Source: Effusibacillus consociatus
GTDB taxonomy: Bacteria; Bacillota; Bacilli; Tumebacillales; Effusibacillaceae
DNA length: 64,000 nt
Direction: 5' to 3'
Assembly (NCBI RefSeq): GCF_042652925.1
Contig: NZ_JBHSHC010000002.1
Span: 7,206 to 71,205 of the forward strand
Shown here: one piece after another, positions 44,256-51,914 of the stretch
Layout: every line of letters starts with the position of its first letter
Position numbering within the stretch: position 1 is the stretch's first letter
Position numbers and translations under genes: made by a program
Notes under the pieces: model-generated
What the model saw: only the letters and a program-made list of their open reading frames with translations
The model's database searches: none
Told to the model about the DNA's origin: nothing

Positions 44256-45563
44256 CTAATAATCAACTACCGTTTTGTAATACTCCCCGGTGTTCGCATC
44301 CGAGCAGAACATCCCGTTATTCTCCATTTCAATGGAACCGTCTTCTTTGACGCTTCCTTCCCAACCTCCGGAGTTCCCGTCCCGCGCCAGGGATTCAAGA
44401 TCTCCAATCACAATTTCCATCGGTGGCAGTTTCAGCAGCTGTGAAACGTTGCCAGTTGAAACGATCGCATCCGCCTTTTCCGACAAGTCCACGAGCGATT
44501 GGGAACGTCCGTCACGTCCTGTGCACTCATTTGTTATCCCGACCGTTTTGATGCCGGCCTCCTCCAACGCATTAAACACTGCTATGAAATCCGCATCCGG
44601 ATTCCCGTAGCCTTCCTCGCAAACAATGGCGCCCTGTGCTCCCAAGGCGGTGGCCAATTGGCGAACAAAAAGTGCGGAGCGGGTTTTCTCTTCCAACTGA
44701 ACATTCAGGTTGGAAACGATCACTCCCAAGAAGTTGAGAGTCTTGCCATGTTCGCTCAGCAGACGCTTAATCGTCGCATTGTTAACGTGCTGATAGGTGG
44801 AGATTTTGGATGAGCAGGGCATAAAACTTCCTGAGATGACAGCTCCATCCAGCAATTCATTGGGATGCATATAGGTTGGCAGCATATGATTCGAATCCCA
44901 CCCGTAAACCAATGCATTGTAACCGTTTTCAAGCATTTGAGATTGAAGCTGCATAACGTAAACGACGCCCGGCAGATTCCGGACTTTTTCACTTCGCTGA
45001 TCCAGAGAAGGAAGCTCGAAAATCTCAAGTTCTTCGGGTTCCATATTTTTCACACAGTTCCCGATATATTCCGCCAAGCGCATGCCTGCCCAGCGCAGAG
45101 CTTTATTTTTCTTTTGCTGCTCATATCGTTCAAATTCTTCGTCCGTATCGGCGACCAGGCAGATGTTGATCAATTGCGAGAATATCGTCTGCTTGGCACC
45201 CGGTCCGCTCATATCGATCAGACCGTCCTGAAATCCTCCCCACCGTTTTCCGACAGCCAATACACAGCTGCCTTTCAAGGCATGAGTCCGTCCGCTGCCC
45301 GCAGGCATCAATTTATTGAGTACACCAGGGAACATCACGCCGCCGGAAACCTTGCACCGCGGTTCAATCGCCTCCTTGACCGGTGTGATACGAATTGGGT
45401 CCCCCGGTTTTGCGATCACCAGATCAACCTCGGTGATATGGTCATCTTGAAGAACTACACTTAACGCTTCGTCTTTATGAATGGTCAGCACGCCATCTTG
45501 GAAGGAGGTGGCGGCTCCAAAGACAACATCTTTGACATAAAAATTCCCCATTTCCAATCTCAT
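44256..45563 (-). CDS. grdI: Component B proprotein subunit of betaine-type reductase
   Basis: 435 residues of the GrdE/GrdG/GrdI family. VKEAIEPRCKVSG, GAGRTHALKG-type (SGRTHALKGSCVLAVG), IDMSGPGA, and EEGYGNPDADFI are conserved. In glycine-type GrdE an Asn-Cys bond is cleaved to make a pyruvoyl group; the aligned stretch near residue 244 here is SGSFMPCSSK, without that pair, which fits the sarcosine/betaine subtype. First gene of the operon; GGGGG before ATG 45563. Subtype assignment is by context and recall of the family. Confidence 0.88.
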   Translation of the reverse strand: MRLEMGNFYVKDVVFGAATSFQDGVLTIHKDEALSVVLQDDHITEVDLVIAKPGDPIRITPVKEAIEPRCKVSGGVMFPGVLNKLMPAGSGRTHALKGSCVLAVGKRWGGFQDGLIDMSGPGAKQTIFSQLINICLVADTDEEFERYEQQKKNKALRWAGMRLAEYIGNCVKNMEPEELEIFELPSLDQRSEKVRNLPGVVYVMQLQSQMLENGYNALVYGWDSNHMLPTYMHPNELLDGAVISGSFMPCSSKISTYQHVNNATIKRLLSEHGKTLNFLGVIVSNLNVQLEEKTRSALFVRQLATALGAQGAIVCEEGYGNPDADFIAVFNALEEAGIKTVGITNECTGRDGRSQSLVDLSEKADAIVSTGNVSQLLKLPPMEIVIGDLESLARDGNSGGWEGSVKEDGSIEMENNGMFCSDANTGEYYKTVVDY

Positions 45564-45612
45564 AACTTTCCCCCTTCAGAAGATTGCATTTAGATTTTTA
45601 GAACTTGATTAT

Positions 45613-45641
45613 ATAATAATCATGATTAGAGATTTTGTAAA
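45613..45641 (-). promoter_or_regulatory. grd operon promoter with overlapping palindromic operator
   Basis: On the - strand: -35 TTTACA (45636-45641), 17-bp spacer, -10 TATTAT (45613-45618). The palindrome TAATCATGATTA (45617-45628) fills the downstream half of the spacer and touches the -10 box, so a protein bound there would block RNA polymerase. The leader to grdI is short. Confidence 0.72.
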
Positions 45642-45737
45642 GAATATTTCCAAAATTTTTAAACAGGGTATTCACTAGCTTTTTTAGACAGAATAATAGA
45701 TTCGTTGAAACTTTTAGTGAATATTCTAAATTTTATA

Positions 45738-45766
45738 TTCCAAAATAATCATGATTACTATATAAT
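45738..45766 (+). promoter_or_regulatory. BCCT gene promoter with palindromic operator
   Basis: Perfect -10 TATAAT (45761-45766) with a weak -35 (TTCCAA at 45738-45743), 17-bp spacer, and TAATCATGATTA at 45746-45757 inside the spacer. A further half-like copy TAATCATAATCA follows at 45763-45774. The transcript would have an untranslated leader of about 185 nt before the BCCT start. Confidence 0.65.
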
Positions 45767-45955
45767 CATAATCAACAACCGATAAGACTATGCAGTACGA
45801 TTTTTTATAAGCGATTGCATTGTCGTAGGAAAGGCGCAGAAGGAGGTTTTTCACTGCATGACCGTATCCAGGGGAACAATTTTCTGCAGATGACCCTCAC
45901 TTCCGTGGACCCAGGTCGGGATTCCATACGGGAAGATCCATAAGGAGGGCTTAGT
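45767..45955 (+). other. Long 5' leader of the BCCT gene
   Basis: About 190 bp between the -10 box and the start codon. It holds no gene I can support; a short frame with AAGGAGG at 45840 (starting MTVSRGTIFCR) ends at a UGA. The reason for the long leader is not visible. Confidence 0.4.
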
Positions 45956-47536
45956 GTGGTGGAACAAAACAGAAACAGCAGAATCGTCTTTCGTGTGTCG
46001 TTATTGCTTACCAGCATTTTTATTTTGCTGGGCATTTTCTTTAACGAAAGTTTATCGGCCATTTCTTCCACATTTCTAAAAACGACCATCGATCAATTTG
46101 GCTGGTTTTATCTGATCGCAGCAATGTTGTTCCTCTGTTTTTCCGTTTATTTATGTTTTTCCCGTTTCGGAAACATCCGATTGGGAGATGATACCGATCG
46201 TCCAAGCTTTGGTACAGGTTCGTGGCTGGCCATGTTGTTTGGTGCAGGCATGGGTATAGGGATCGTATTCTGGGGAGTTGCGGAACCTGTCTATCATTAT
46301 GTCTCACCGCCTTACGGTACGGGATCCACAGCGGAATCGGCAAGCCTCTCGATGCAGTACACTTTTTTCCACTGGGGACTTCACCCTTGGGCCATCTATA
46401 CGGTGATCGGTTTAAGTCTCGCCTTCTTTCAATTTAAGAAAAAGCTTCCTGCACTCGTCAGCTCCGCTTTCTATCCGCTGCTTGGAAACAGGATTCACGG
46501 CCCCATTGGCAAGACGATCGATATTCTGGCCGTGTTTGCCACAGTATTCGGGATCGCTACTTCTTTGGGGCTGGGAGCCATGCAGGTTGCAGGTGGAATG
46601 AATTCCTTGTTTGCTACCCCTAATTCCACCACAGTTCAGATTTTGGTTATTGCTGTCGCCGCCGTTTTATATATGATTTCGATTAGTACGGGACTGGAAC
46701 GGGGCATCAAATACCTGTCCAATACAACCATGATCCTGTCGTTTCTGATTATGGCGGTGATGCTGGTACTCGGCCCCACAACACAAATTTTCAAGACCTT
46801 GATCCATACCATGGGCAGTTATATCAACAATTTGCCATCCATGAGTCTGCGCCTGGAACCTTTCAAAAAAGATGAATGGTTGGCCAACTGGACCTTGTTT
46901 TATTGGGCATGGTGGATTGCCTGGGCACCGTTTGTCGGGATGTTTATTGCCCGCATCTCGAAAGGCCGGACGATAAAGGAGTTTGTGTTCGGCGTATTGC
47001 TTGCGCCCACCCTGGGGACATTTGTTTGGCTTTCCGTCTTCGGCGGTTCCGTACTCCATTTTATTCATAATCTCGGGAATGCCGCCTTGGCCAAACAGGT
47101 AACCGCCGACGTATCGCTGGCCTTGTTCAAACTTTTCGAGCTCTTTCCTTTCACTTCCCTGTTAAACGTGCTTGGGTTCATAATCATTGTCACCTACTAC
47201 ATTACGGTCGCCGACACTTCCACATTTGTATTGGGAATGCTGAGCGAACAGGGAAATTTGAATCCCTCCAATAAGATCAAGATCACATGGGGCACCATCC
47301 AGGCGTTTGTCGCAATTGTCCTGCTTTTAAGCGGAGGACTTGAGGCTTTGCAAACCGCCTCCGTAACGGCTGCTTTTCCTTTCGCTATCGTGATGGTCAT
47401 CATGTGCTGGGCATTGTTGAAAGGATTAAAAAATGAGATGGCAGCCAACCATGGACATACAGCTGAAAGTGAAAGTGAAAATGAAATTGGAAATTCTGTA
47501 ACGGAGGTTACTGAACAAAAAATATATACTTTATAA
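45956..47536 (+). CDS. BCCT-family betaine/choline transporter
   Basis: 526 residues with 12 membrane helices of the betaine/carnitine/choline transporter family. The glycine-rich helix GAGMGIGIVFWGVAEPVYHY and the tryptophan box (WTLFYWAWWIAWAPFVG) mark substrate and sodium-coupling sites. The sequence is near OpuD/BetP-type carriers; the C-terminal tail is short and acidic. GTG at 45956 follows AAGGAGG by 6 nt. Divergent from the grd operon and sharing operator type with it, so it likely supplies betaine to the reductase. Confidence 0.9.
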   Translation: MVEQNRNSRIVFRVSLLLTSIFILLGIFFNESLSAISSTFLKTTIDQFGWFYLIAAMLFLCFSVYLCFSRFGNIRLGDDTDRPSFGTGSWLAMLFGAGMGIGIVFWGVAEPVYHYVSPPYGTGSTAESASLSMQYTFFHWGLHPWAIYTVIGLSLAFFQFKKKLPALVSSAFYPLLGNRIHGPIGKTIDILAVFATVFGIATSLGLGAMQVAGGMNSLFATPNSTTVQILVIAVAAVLYMISISTGLERGIKYLSNTTMILSFLIMAVMLVLGPTTQIFKTLIHTMGSYINNLPSMSLRLEPFKKDEWLANWTLFYWAWWIAWAPFVGMFIARISKGRTIKEFVFGVLLAPTLGTFVWLSVFGGSVLHFIHNLGNAALAKQVTADVSLALFKLFELFPFTSLLNVLGFIIIVTYYITVADTSTFVLGMLSEQGNLNPSNKIKITWGTIQAFVAIVLLLSGGLEALQTASVTAAFPFAIVMVIMCWALLKGLKNEMAANHGHTAESESENEIGNSVTEVTEQKIYTL

Positions 47537-47563
47537 AATTCAGGATATAGGAGGAAATGCAAC

Positions 47564-48047
47564 ATGACTCTAAAAATCCGAGTGTACTCCGATTATGTTT
47601 GACCTTTTTGCTTTTTGGCGGAGGGTCCGCTTGAAGCAGCTGCCGCAACCTCACACCCATCTTGCATTTGAAGGGTACCAGTATGCCAAGGAGCATGGAA
47701 AGGCAAACGAATACAATCATCGCATGTTTACAGCGTTCTTTCAGGAAGAGCAAGACATTGGGAACATTGAAGTTTTAACAAAGCTTGCGGGTGAAATCGA
47801 CCTAAGCACAAAGGAATTCAAAGAAGCTCTTGAGATCAGAAAATACAAGGAAGCACATAAAAAAGCTTTGGATCACGCCTATCATGAGGCTAATATTACG
47901 GCTGTTCCCACTTTTGTGATTGGTGAACGAGTTTTACGTGGAATGTATAGTCAATCTGCATTGGAAAAGGTGATTCACGAAGAGCTGCAAAAACAACAAG
48001 CGCAAGTCCCCGAGGGACTTACTTGTGGTGTTGATGGATGTTGTTAG
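47564..48047 (+). pseudogene. DsbA/FrnE-family gene with UGA at the first redox Cys, internally deleted
   Basis: AGGAGG (47549-47554) precedes ATG 47564, giving MTLKIRVYSDYV-U-PFCFLAEGPLEAA, exactly a FrnE-type DsbA start with UGA (47600-47602) replacing the first Cys of CPFC. A bSECIS-like hairpin follows. After about 26 codons this frame is lost: the remainder (PQPHTHLAFEGYQYAKEHG, NITAVPTFVIGERVLRG, ending TCGVDGCC) is in another frame and about 60 residues of the family are missing. So it is the remnant of a probable selenoprotein disulfide oxidoreductase. It lies 27 nt after the BCCT gene. Confidence 0.78.
47617..47631 (+). promoter_or_regulatory. bSECIS-like hairpin after the DsbA-family UGA
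   Basis: GGCGGA pairs with TCCGCT (closing G-U) around loop GGG; the loop starts 21 nt after the UGA and begins with G, and a partly paired U-rich extension lies below. This supports UGA as selenocysteine in the ancestral gene. Confidence 0.6.
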
Positions 48048-48073
48048 ATATACCTGTTCCTTCAATTTAAAGG

Positions 48074-48112
48074 ACCGGCAAGCCTCATATGGGTTTGCCG
48101 GTAATTCTTTTT
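48074..48112 (+). terminator. Terminator after the DsbA-family remnant
   Basis: Stem ACCGGCAA / TTGCCGGT, then TTCTTTTTATT. Ends the BCCT transcript and faces the convergent gbsB gene. Confidence 0.78.
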
Positions 48113-48132
48113 ATTCTGTCGAAGACTCCGTT

Positions 48133-49335
48133 TTAAATAGTGGAAGGTTCCAAGTTATAGCAACGGCGATAGATCCACTCATACCCCTTCACATTAATAT
48201 CCCGAGGATTTCCCACTGTTTGCGGATCTTTAAAAGCTTCCTCTGCCAATTGCGGGATCATGTCAGCAGGAACTCCTTGTTGTTCCAAAGTTGGAATTTG
48301 GACGTCCTTCACCAACCGGTAAACTTCTCTTACAGCCGCTTTTGCTGCTTCCTCGAGAGCTAAACCATGGATGTTCACGCCTAGAGCTTGTGCGATGCGG
48401 GCGAATTTTTCAGGTTCTCCCATCCAGTTGTACTCCATCACCGGTCCGAGCATCGCGGCCACACATTCTCCATGCGCCACCGGAATAATACCTCCGAGCG
48501 TTTGTGCCATCGCATGGGCGGCGCCGGCAGATTCACTGCCGTAGGACAATCCTGCAAGCATGGCAGCTTTCGCCATTCCGTATCGAGCCTCAATATCTTT
48601 TCCGTTTGAGTATGCCCGTCGCAAATATTTCGCGATATATTCCATCGCCAATAATGCGACCGCATCTGTCATGGGTTGAGCATAGTGACAGGTATAACAC
48701 TCAATCGCATGAGACAAAGCATCGATCCCGGTCGCTGCTGTAATTCGCGGAGGCATCGAAATATGGAGTTCGGGATCAATAATCGTCAAGTGAGCTGCAA
48801 TGAGGGGCCCGCCTACATTAAATTTAAATTTACGATAGGGGTCTGTAATCACAGCCCACTGTGTGACTTCACTTCCCGTACCGGCTGTAGTGGGAATCGT
48901 GGTCAGAGGGGGAATTCGTTTTGCAAGGGGCTTCTTCCCTTCCGCGCATTCATAATTCAATACGGGTTCCCCGTGAACCACCTCAACCCCGATCGCTTTG
49001 GCGGTATCCATCGAGCTCCCCCCGCCGACAGCCACAAGCCCGTCACATTTGTTTTGCAAATACATCTCTGTTCCTTTTGCAACGATATGAATGGAAGGGT
49101 TAGGCTCCACTTGATCAAAAATGACGACCGCCACATTGGCTTCTTTCAAGCTGTTAATCACGGGATCCGCGAGTCCCATTTTTCGCACGCCCGGGTCGGT
49201 CACCAGCAGAACTTTCGCAACTCCCAAATTTTTCACTTCTTGACCGGCATCTTTAATCACACCAATTCCGTGCTTCACTACAGTCGGCATCTCAAAGCTC
49301 TTCAATCTTCCCATTCTCTCAAAACGCATGAACAT
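48133..49335 (-). CDS. gbsB: Choline dehydrogenase, iron-containing alcohol dehydrogenase type
   Basis: 400-residue type III alcohol dehydrogenase. NAD motif VAVGGGSSMDTAKAIG, TTAGTGSEVTQ, and metal ligands in TGIDALSHAIE, HAMAQTLGG and HGECVAAML. Length and setting beside GbsA and GbsR identify it as GbsB, which oxidises choline to betaine aldehyde in Bacillus. ATG at 49335 after GAGGGGC. Transcribed with gbsA, downstream of it. Confidence 0.9.
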   Translation of the reverse strand: MFMRFERMGRLKSFEMPTVVKHGIGVIKDAGQEVKNLGVAKVLLVTDPGVRKMGLADPVINSLKEANVAVVIFDQVEPNPSIHIVAKGTEMYLQNKCDGLVAVGGGSSMDTAKAIGVEVVHGEPVLNYECAEGKKPLAKRIPPLTTIPTTAGTGSEVTQWAVITDPYRKFKFNVGGPLIAAHLTIIDPELHISMPPRITAATGIDALSHAIECYTCHYAQPMTDAVALLAMEYIAKYLRRAYSNGKDIEARYGMAKAAMLAGLSYGSESAGAAHAMAQTLGGIIPVAHGECVAAMLGPVMEYNWMGEPEKFARIAQALGVNIHGLALEEAAKAAVREVYRLVKDVQIPTLEQQGVPADMIPQLAEEAFKDPQTVGNPRDINVKGYEWIYRRCYNLEPSTI

Positions 49336-49368
49336 ACTTTTTGCCCCTCTCTTTTTTGATAGTTGAAT

Positions 49369-50835
49369 TTATTTAAACCACCCCATCGGTTGCGGATTAA
49401 TATTCATGTAGATATGTTTGATTTCGGTATATTCCTCTAAGCCGACGTGACTTAATTCCCGGCCGATCCCGGACTGCTTATATCCCCCCCATGGCGCTTG
49501 CGGGAAATATGGATGATAATCGTTAATCCACGTGGTACCCATCCGCAGCCGCTTCACAACACGTTCCGCCCGGTTCATGTCCTGCGTCCACACCGCCCCG
49601 GCCAAGCCATAGACACTGTCATTGGCGAGTCGGATCGCTTCTTCTTCCGTTGCAAATTTTTCAACTGTCATGACAGGGCCGAATGATTCTTCCTGTACAA
49701 TTCGCATTTCAGTATGACAGTTTGTAAAAATCGTCGGTTCAATGAAAAATCCTTTTTGCAATTCCGGAACATTTGGACGTTTTCCCCCCAAGACCAGCTT
49801 CGCTCCTTCTTCGATTCCCATGTGAATGTATCTCTCGACGCTTGCTAACTGATCGGCGGAAATAACAGGTCCCATCTGGGTTTTTTCATCAAAACCGCTG
49901 CCCATTTGTATGTTCTTGGCTTGATTCACGACCGCCTCGACGAATCGATCGTGTATGGATTCCTCCACCAGGAGTCGTGCACCGGCGGAACATACCTGAC
50001 CTGCATGGAAAAAGACAGCATTCAGGGCATAGTCCACCGCTGTTTCAAAATCGGCATCCGCAAACACGATGTTCGGATTTTTGCCGCCTAATTCAAGCGA
50101 AATCTTCTTGAAATTCCCGGCCGCCGCCTGCATAATCTGTCTTCCGGCAACTCCGCCCCCCGTGAAGGAAATCAGATCCACATCATGGTTTTCCGCTATT
50201 TCCTGTCCAACCGTCGAACCCGGACCCAGCACGACATTCACTACGCCTGGAGGAAATCCTGCTTCTTCCATAATTTCTGCAAGTTTAATAGTTGTTAAAG
50301 GGGTGATCTCGCTGGGTTTAACCACGACTGTATTTCCGGCTGCCAGTGCAGGGGCGATTTTCCATGAAGCTTGCAGCAAAGGATAATTCCAAGGCGCAAT
50401 TTGTCCGCATACGCCTACCGGCTCCCGGACCATTCGACTCACCGAATTCGGATTCGGAGATTCGATGATAGAACCCCCGTCTTTATCAGCCAATCCAGCA
50501 TAATATTGAAATACCCCGGCAATTCCATCCATGTCCGCCAAGCTTTCAGTAAGAGTTTTGCCGGTGTTTAAAGTCTCCAATTCCGCTAACTCATCTTTAT
50601 ACTTTCGAATTTTTTCAGCGACGTGAAATAACAGAGATCCTCTTTCGTAAGCTGATACGTTCCGCCACTCGCCTTCATCAAATGCTTTTCTGGCAGCTTG
50701 AATGGCATCCCGGGCATCCTCGCGATCCCCCCGCGAAACCACTGCGATTACTTCTTGATTGTAAGGATTCATTATGTCTTTTGTCTTACCGGAACGGGCT
50801 TCTACCCAATTTCCGTTGATGTACATTTTTCTCAA
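49369..50835 (-). CDS. gbsA: Betaine aldehyde dehydrogenase
   Basis: Oxidises betaine aldehyde to glycine betaine with NAD. About 488 residues of the ALDH family: MYINGNWVEARSGKT start, APWNYPLLQASWKIAPAL, catalytic Glu in LELGGKNPN (near 246), catalytic Cys in HAGQVCSAGARL (near 280), and NDYHPYFPQAPWGGYKQSG, a stretch typical of betaine aldehyde dehydrogenases. TTG at 50835 is chosen because GGGGGGA precedes it by 6 nt; an ATG 9 nt later is possible. First gene of gbsAB. Confidence 0.92.
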   Translation of the reverse strand: MRKMYINGNWVEARSGKTKDIMNPYNQEVIAVVSRGDREDARDAIQAARKAFDEGEWRNVSAYERGSLLFHVAEKIRKYKDELAELETLNTGKTLTESLADMDGIAGVFQYYAGLADKDGGSIIESPNPNSVSRMVREPVGVCGQIAPWNYPLLQASWKIAPALAAGNTVVVKPSEITPLTTIKLAEIMEEAGFPPGVVNVVLGPGSTVGQEIAENHDVDLISFTGGGVAGRQIMQAAAGNFKKISLELGGKNPNIVFADADFETAVDYALNAVFFHAGQVCSAGARLLVEESIHDRFVEAVVNQAKNIQMGSGFDEKTQMGPVISADQLASVERYIHMGIEEGAKLVLGGKRPNVPELQKGFFIEPTIFTNCHTEMRIVQEESFGPVMTVEKFATEEEAIRLANDSVYGLAGAVWTQDMNRAERVVKRLRMGTTWINDYHPYFPQAPWGGYKQSGIGRELSHVGLEEYTEIKHIYMNINPQPMGWFK

Positions 50836-50886
50836 GAGCAATCCCCCCAAACGTTCAGTTTGTTTAGAATTTTTTAAACTATTTGA

Positions 50887-50916
50887 ATGATATCATCATG
50901 ATTATATTTTGGTCAA
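50887..50916 (-). promoter_or_regulatory. gbsAB promoter with palindromic operator
   Basis: On the - strand: -35 TTGACC (50911-50916), 18-bp spacer, -10 TATCAT (50887-50892). The operator variant TAATCATGATGA (TCATCATGATTA on the + strand, 50893-50904) lies in the spacer next to the -10, as in the grd promoter. Confidence 0.7.
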
Positions 50917-50941
50917 TATTAAAATTATCAGAATTTTTTCG

Positions 50942-50969
50942 TTGACATCTACATCTTTTTTGATATAGT
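50942..50969 (+). promoter_or_regulatory. gbsR promoter
   Basis: TTGACA (50942-50947), 16-bp spacer, TATAGT (50964-50969), about 45 nt before the gbsR start. No palindrome overlaps it, in contrast to the divergent gbsA promoter. Confidence 0.65.
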
Positions 50970-51013
50970 TATCTTAAAATTCTTGAATTTCGACCGAATC
51001 GTAGAGGTGAATT

Positions 51014-51610
51014 ATGCTGAACTTTCAATCGAATTACAGTTCTGAAGCCATGAAACCAAAAGAACAGCTGAACCATAAGGAGCTGCTCGAAGAAGCAGAA
51101 CATATTGTGATCGATGCAATCTCCGAAACGATGGATTTATACGGAGTAACTCCCTCCGTTGGCCGATTGTACGGTGTCCTGTATTTTAGCGACCAGCCGA
51201 TGTCATTAGACGAAATGAGCAAACAAATGGGCATGAGCAAACCGTCCATGAGCACAGGGGTACACTCCCTCATGGAGATTTTCATGATACAGAAGGTTTG
51301 GCAAAAAGGGGTAAGAAAGGATCTTTATGAAGCTGAAAAAGATTTCTTCAAATCGTTCATCGCTTTTTTCTGTAAAAAATGGGATCGGGAAATCCTTGTA
51401 AACTTAGAAGCTATCAACAGGTCGGAGAACATATTAATCAACCTCGTGAACGACCCGGATACCCCTCAAACCATACATCAAAAAGCCCAAATTGATCTGG
51501 ACCAATTAGAAGAGTCGAAAAAGTATTATGATTGGTTGAAAAAACTGGTTGACGCTTTTCGATCCGGAGAAATATTCCGGTTGATTGATGGCCTTCCTGA
51601 AGGGGATTAA
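51014..51610 (+). CDS. gbsR: Choline-responsive regulator GbsR
   Basis: 198 residues of the GbsR/MarR-like family. A winged helix-turn-helix (YGVTPSVGRLYGVLYFSDQPMSLDEMS, then MGMSKPSMSTGVHSL) is followed by a helical effector part (DLYEAEKDFFKSFIAFFCKKWD). In B. subtilis GbsR represses gbsAB and opuB and is released by choline. It is divergent from gbsA here. Start ATG 51014 after GAGGTG. Confidence 0.9.
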   Translation: MLNFQSNYSSEAMKPKEQLNHKELLEEAEHIVIDAISETMDLYGVTPSVGRLYGVLYFSDQPMSLDEMSKQMGMSKPSMSTGVHSLMEIFMIQKVWQKGVRKDLYEAEKDFFKSFIAFFCKKWDREILVNLEAINRSENILINLVNDPDTPQTIHQKAQIDLDQLEESKKYYDWLKKLVDAFRSGEIFRLIDGLPEGD

Positions 51611-51744
51611 CTGTATTTGCCCGGAAGGTCCGCCTCCCGTCAAATAGAGTTAACATAAACAAAAAAAAAGAATGGGGGTATGAGATATTATAAGCTCTCA
51701 AAAATTTACTTATTTCAAGAAAGGGGGGTATTTCAGAACACTCC

Positions 51745-51842
51745 AAAAAAAGGGCTGAATGCGACAAACTTGGTTTGCAGACCCGGAAGGTTGTCGCACT
51801 GAGCCCATTCCACCTGAAAAGGGACGCTTTCCTTTCAAGTGT
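51745..51842 (-). ncRNA. Structured element between gbsR and the choline symporter, with - strand terminator
   Basis: The 304-bp gap holds a long compound hairpin: GGGCT/AGCCC, then TGCGACAA/TTGTCGCA, then an inner GGT...ACC loop (51752-51806). On the - strand it is followed by seven T, so it acts as a terminator in that direction, yet no - strand gene precedes it. A second imperfect hairpin lies at 51810-51842. A short - strand frame (MVESFIHLKGKRPF...) runs through it. It may be a small RNA, an attenuator or an interspersed repeat. Confidence 0.45.
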
Positions 51843-51914
51843 ATAAATGATTCTACCATATTTGCTCCGTTATTAGTATTGTTGACAAAGTAAGATGATA
51901 AGGAGTGAAATCGA

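Noticed and set aside
45835..45890. Short frame with AAGGAGG before the BCCT gene, ending at UGA
   Set aside because: The sequence after the UGA has no recognisable redox motif or family; selenocysteine reading is not supported.
51710..51864. Short - strand peptide MVESFIHLKGKRPF...
   Set aside because: It runs through the terminator hairpin and matches no family; kept only as part of the structured element.
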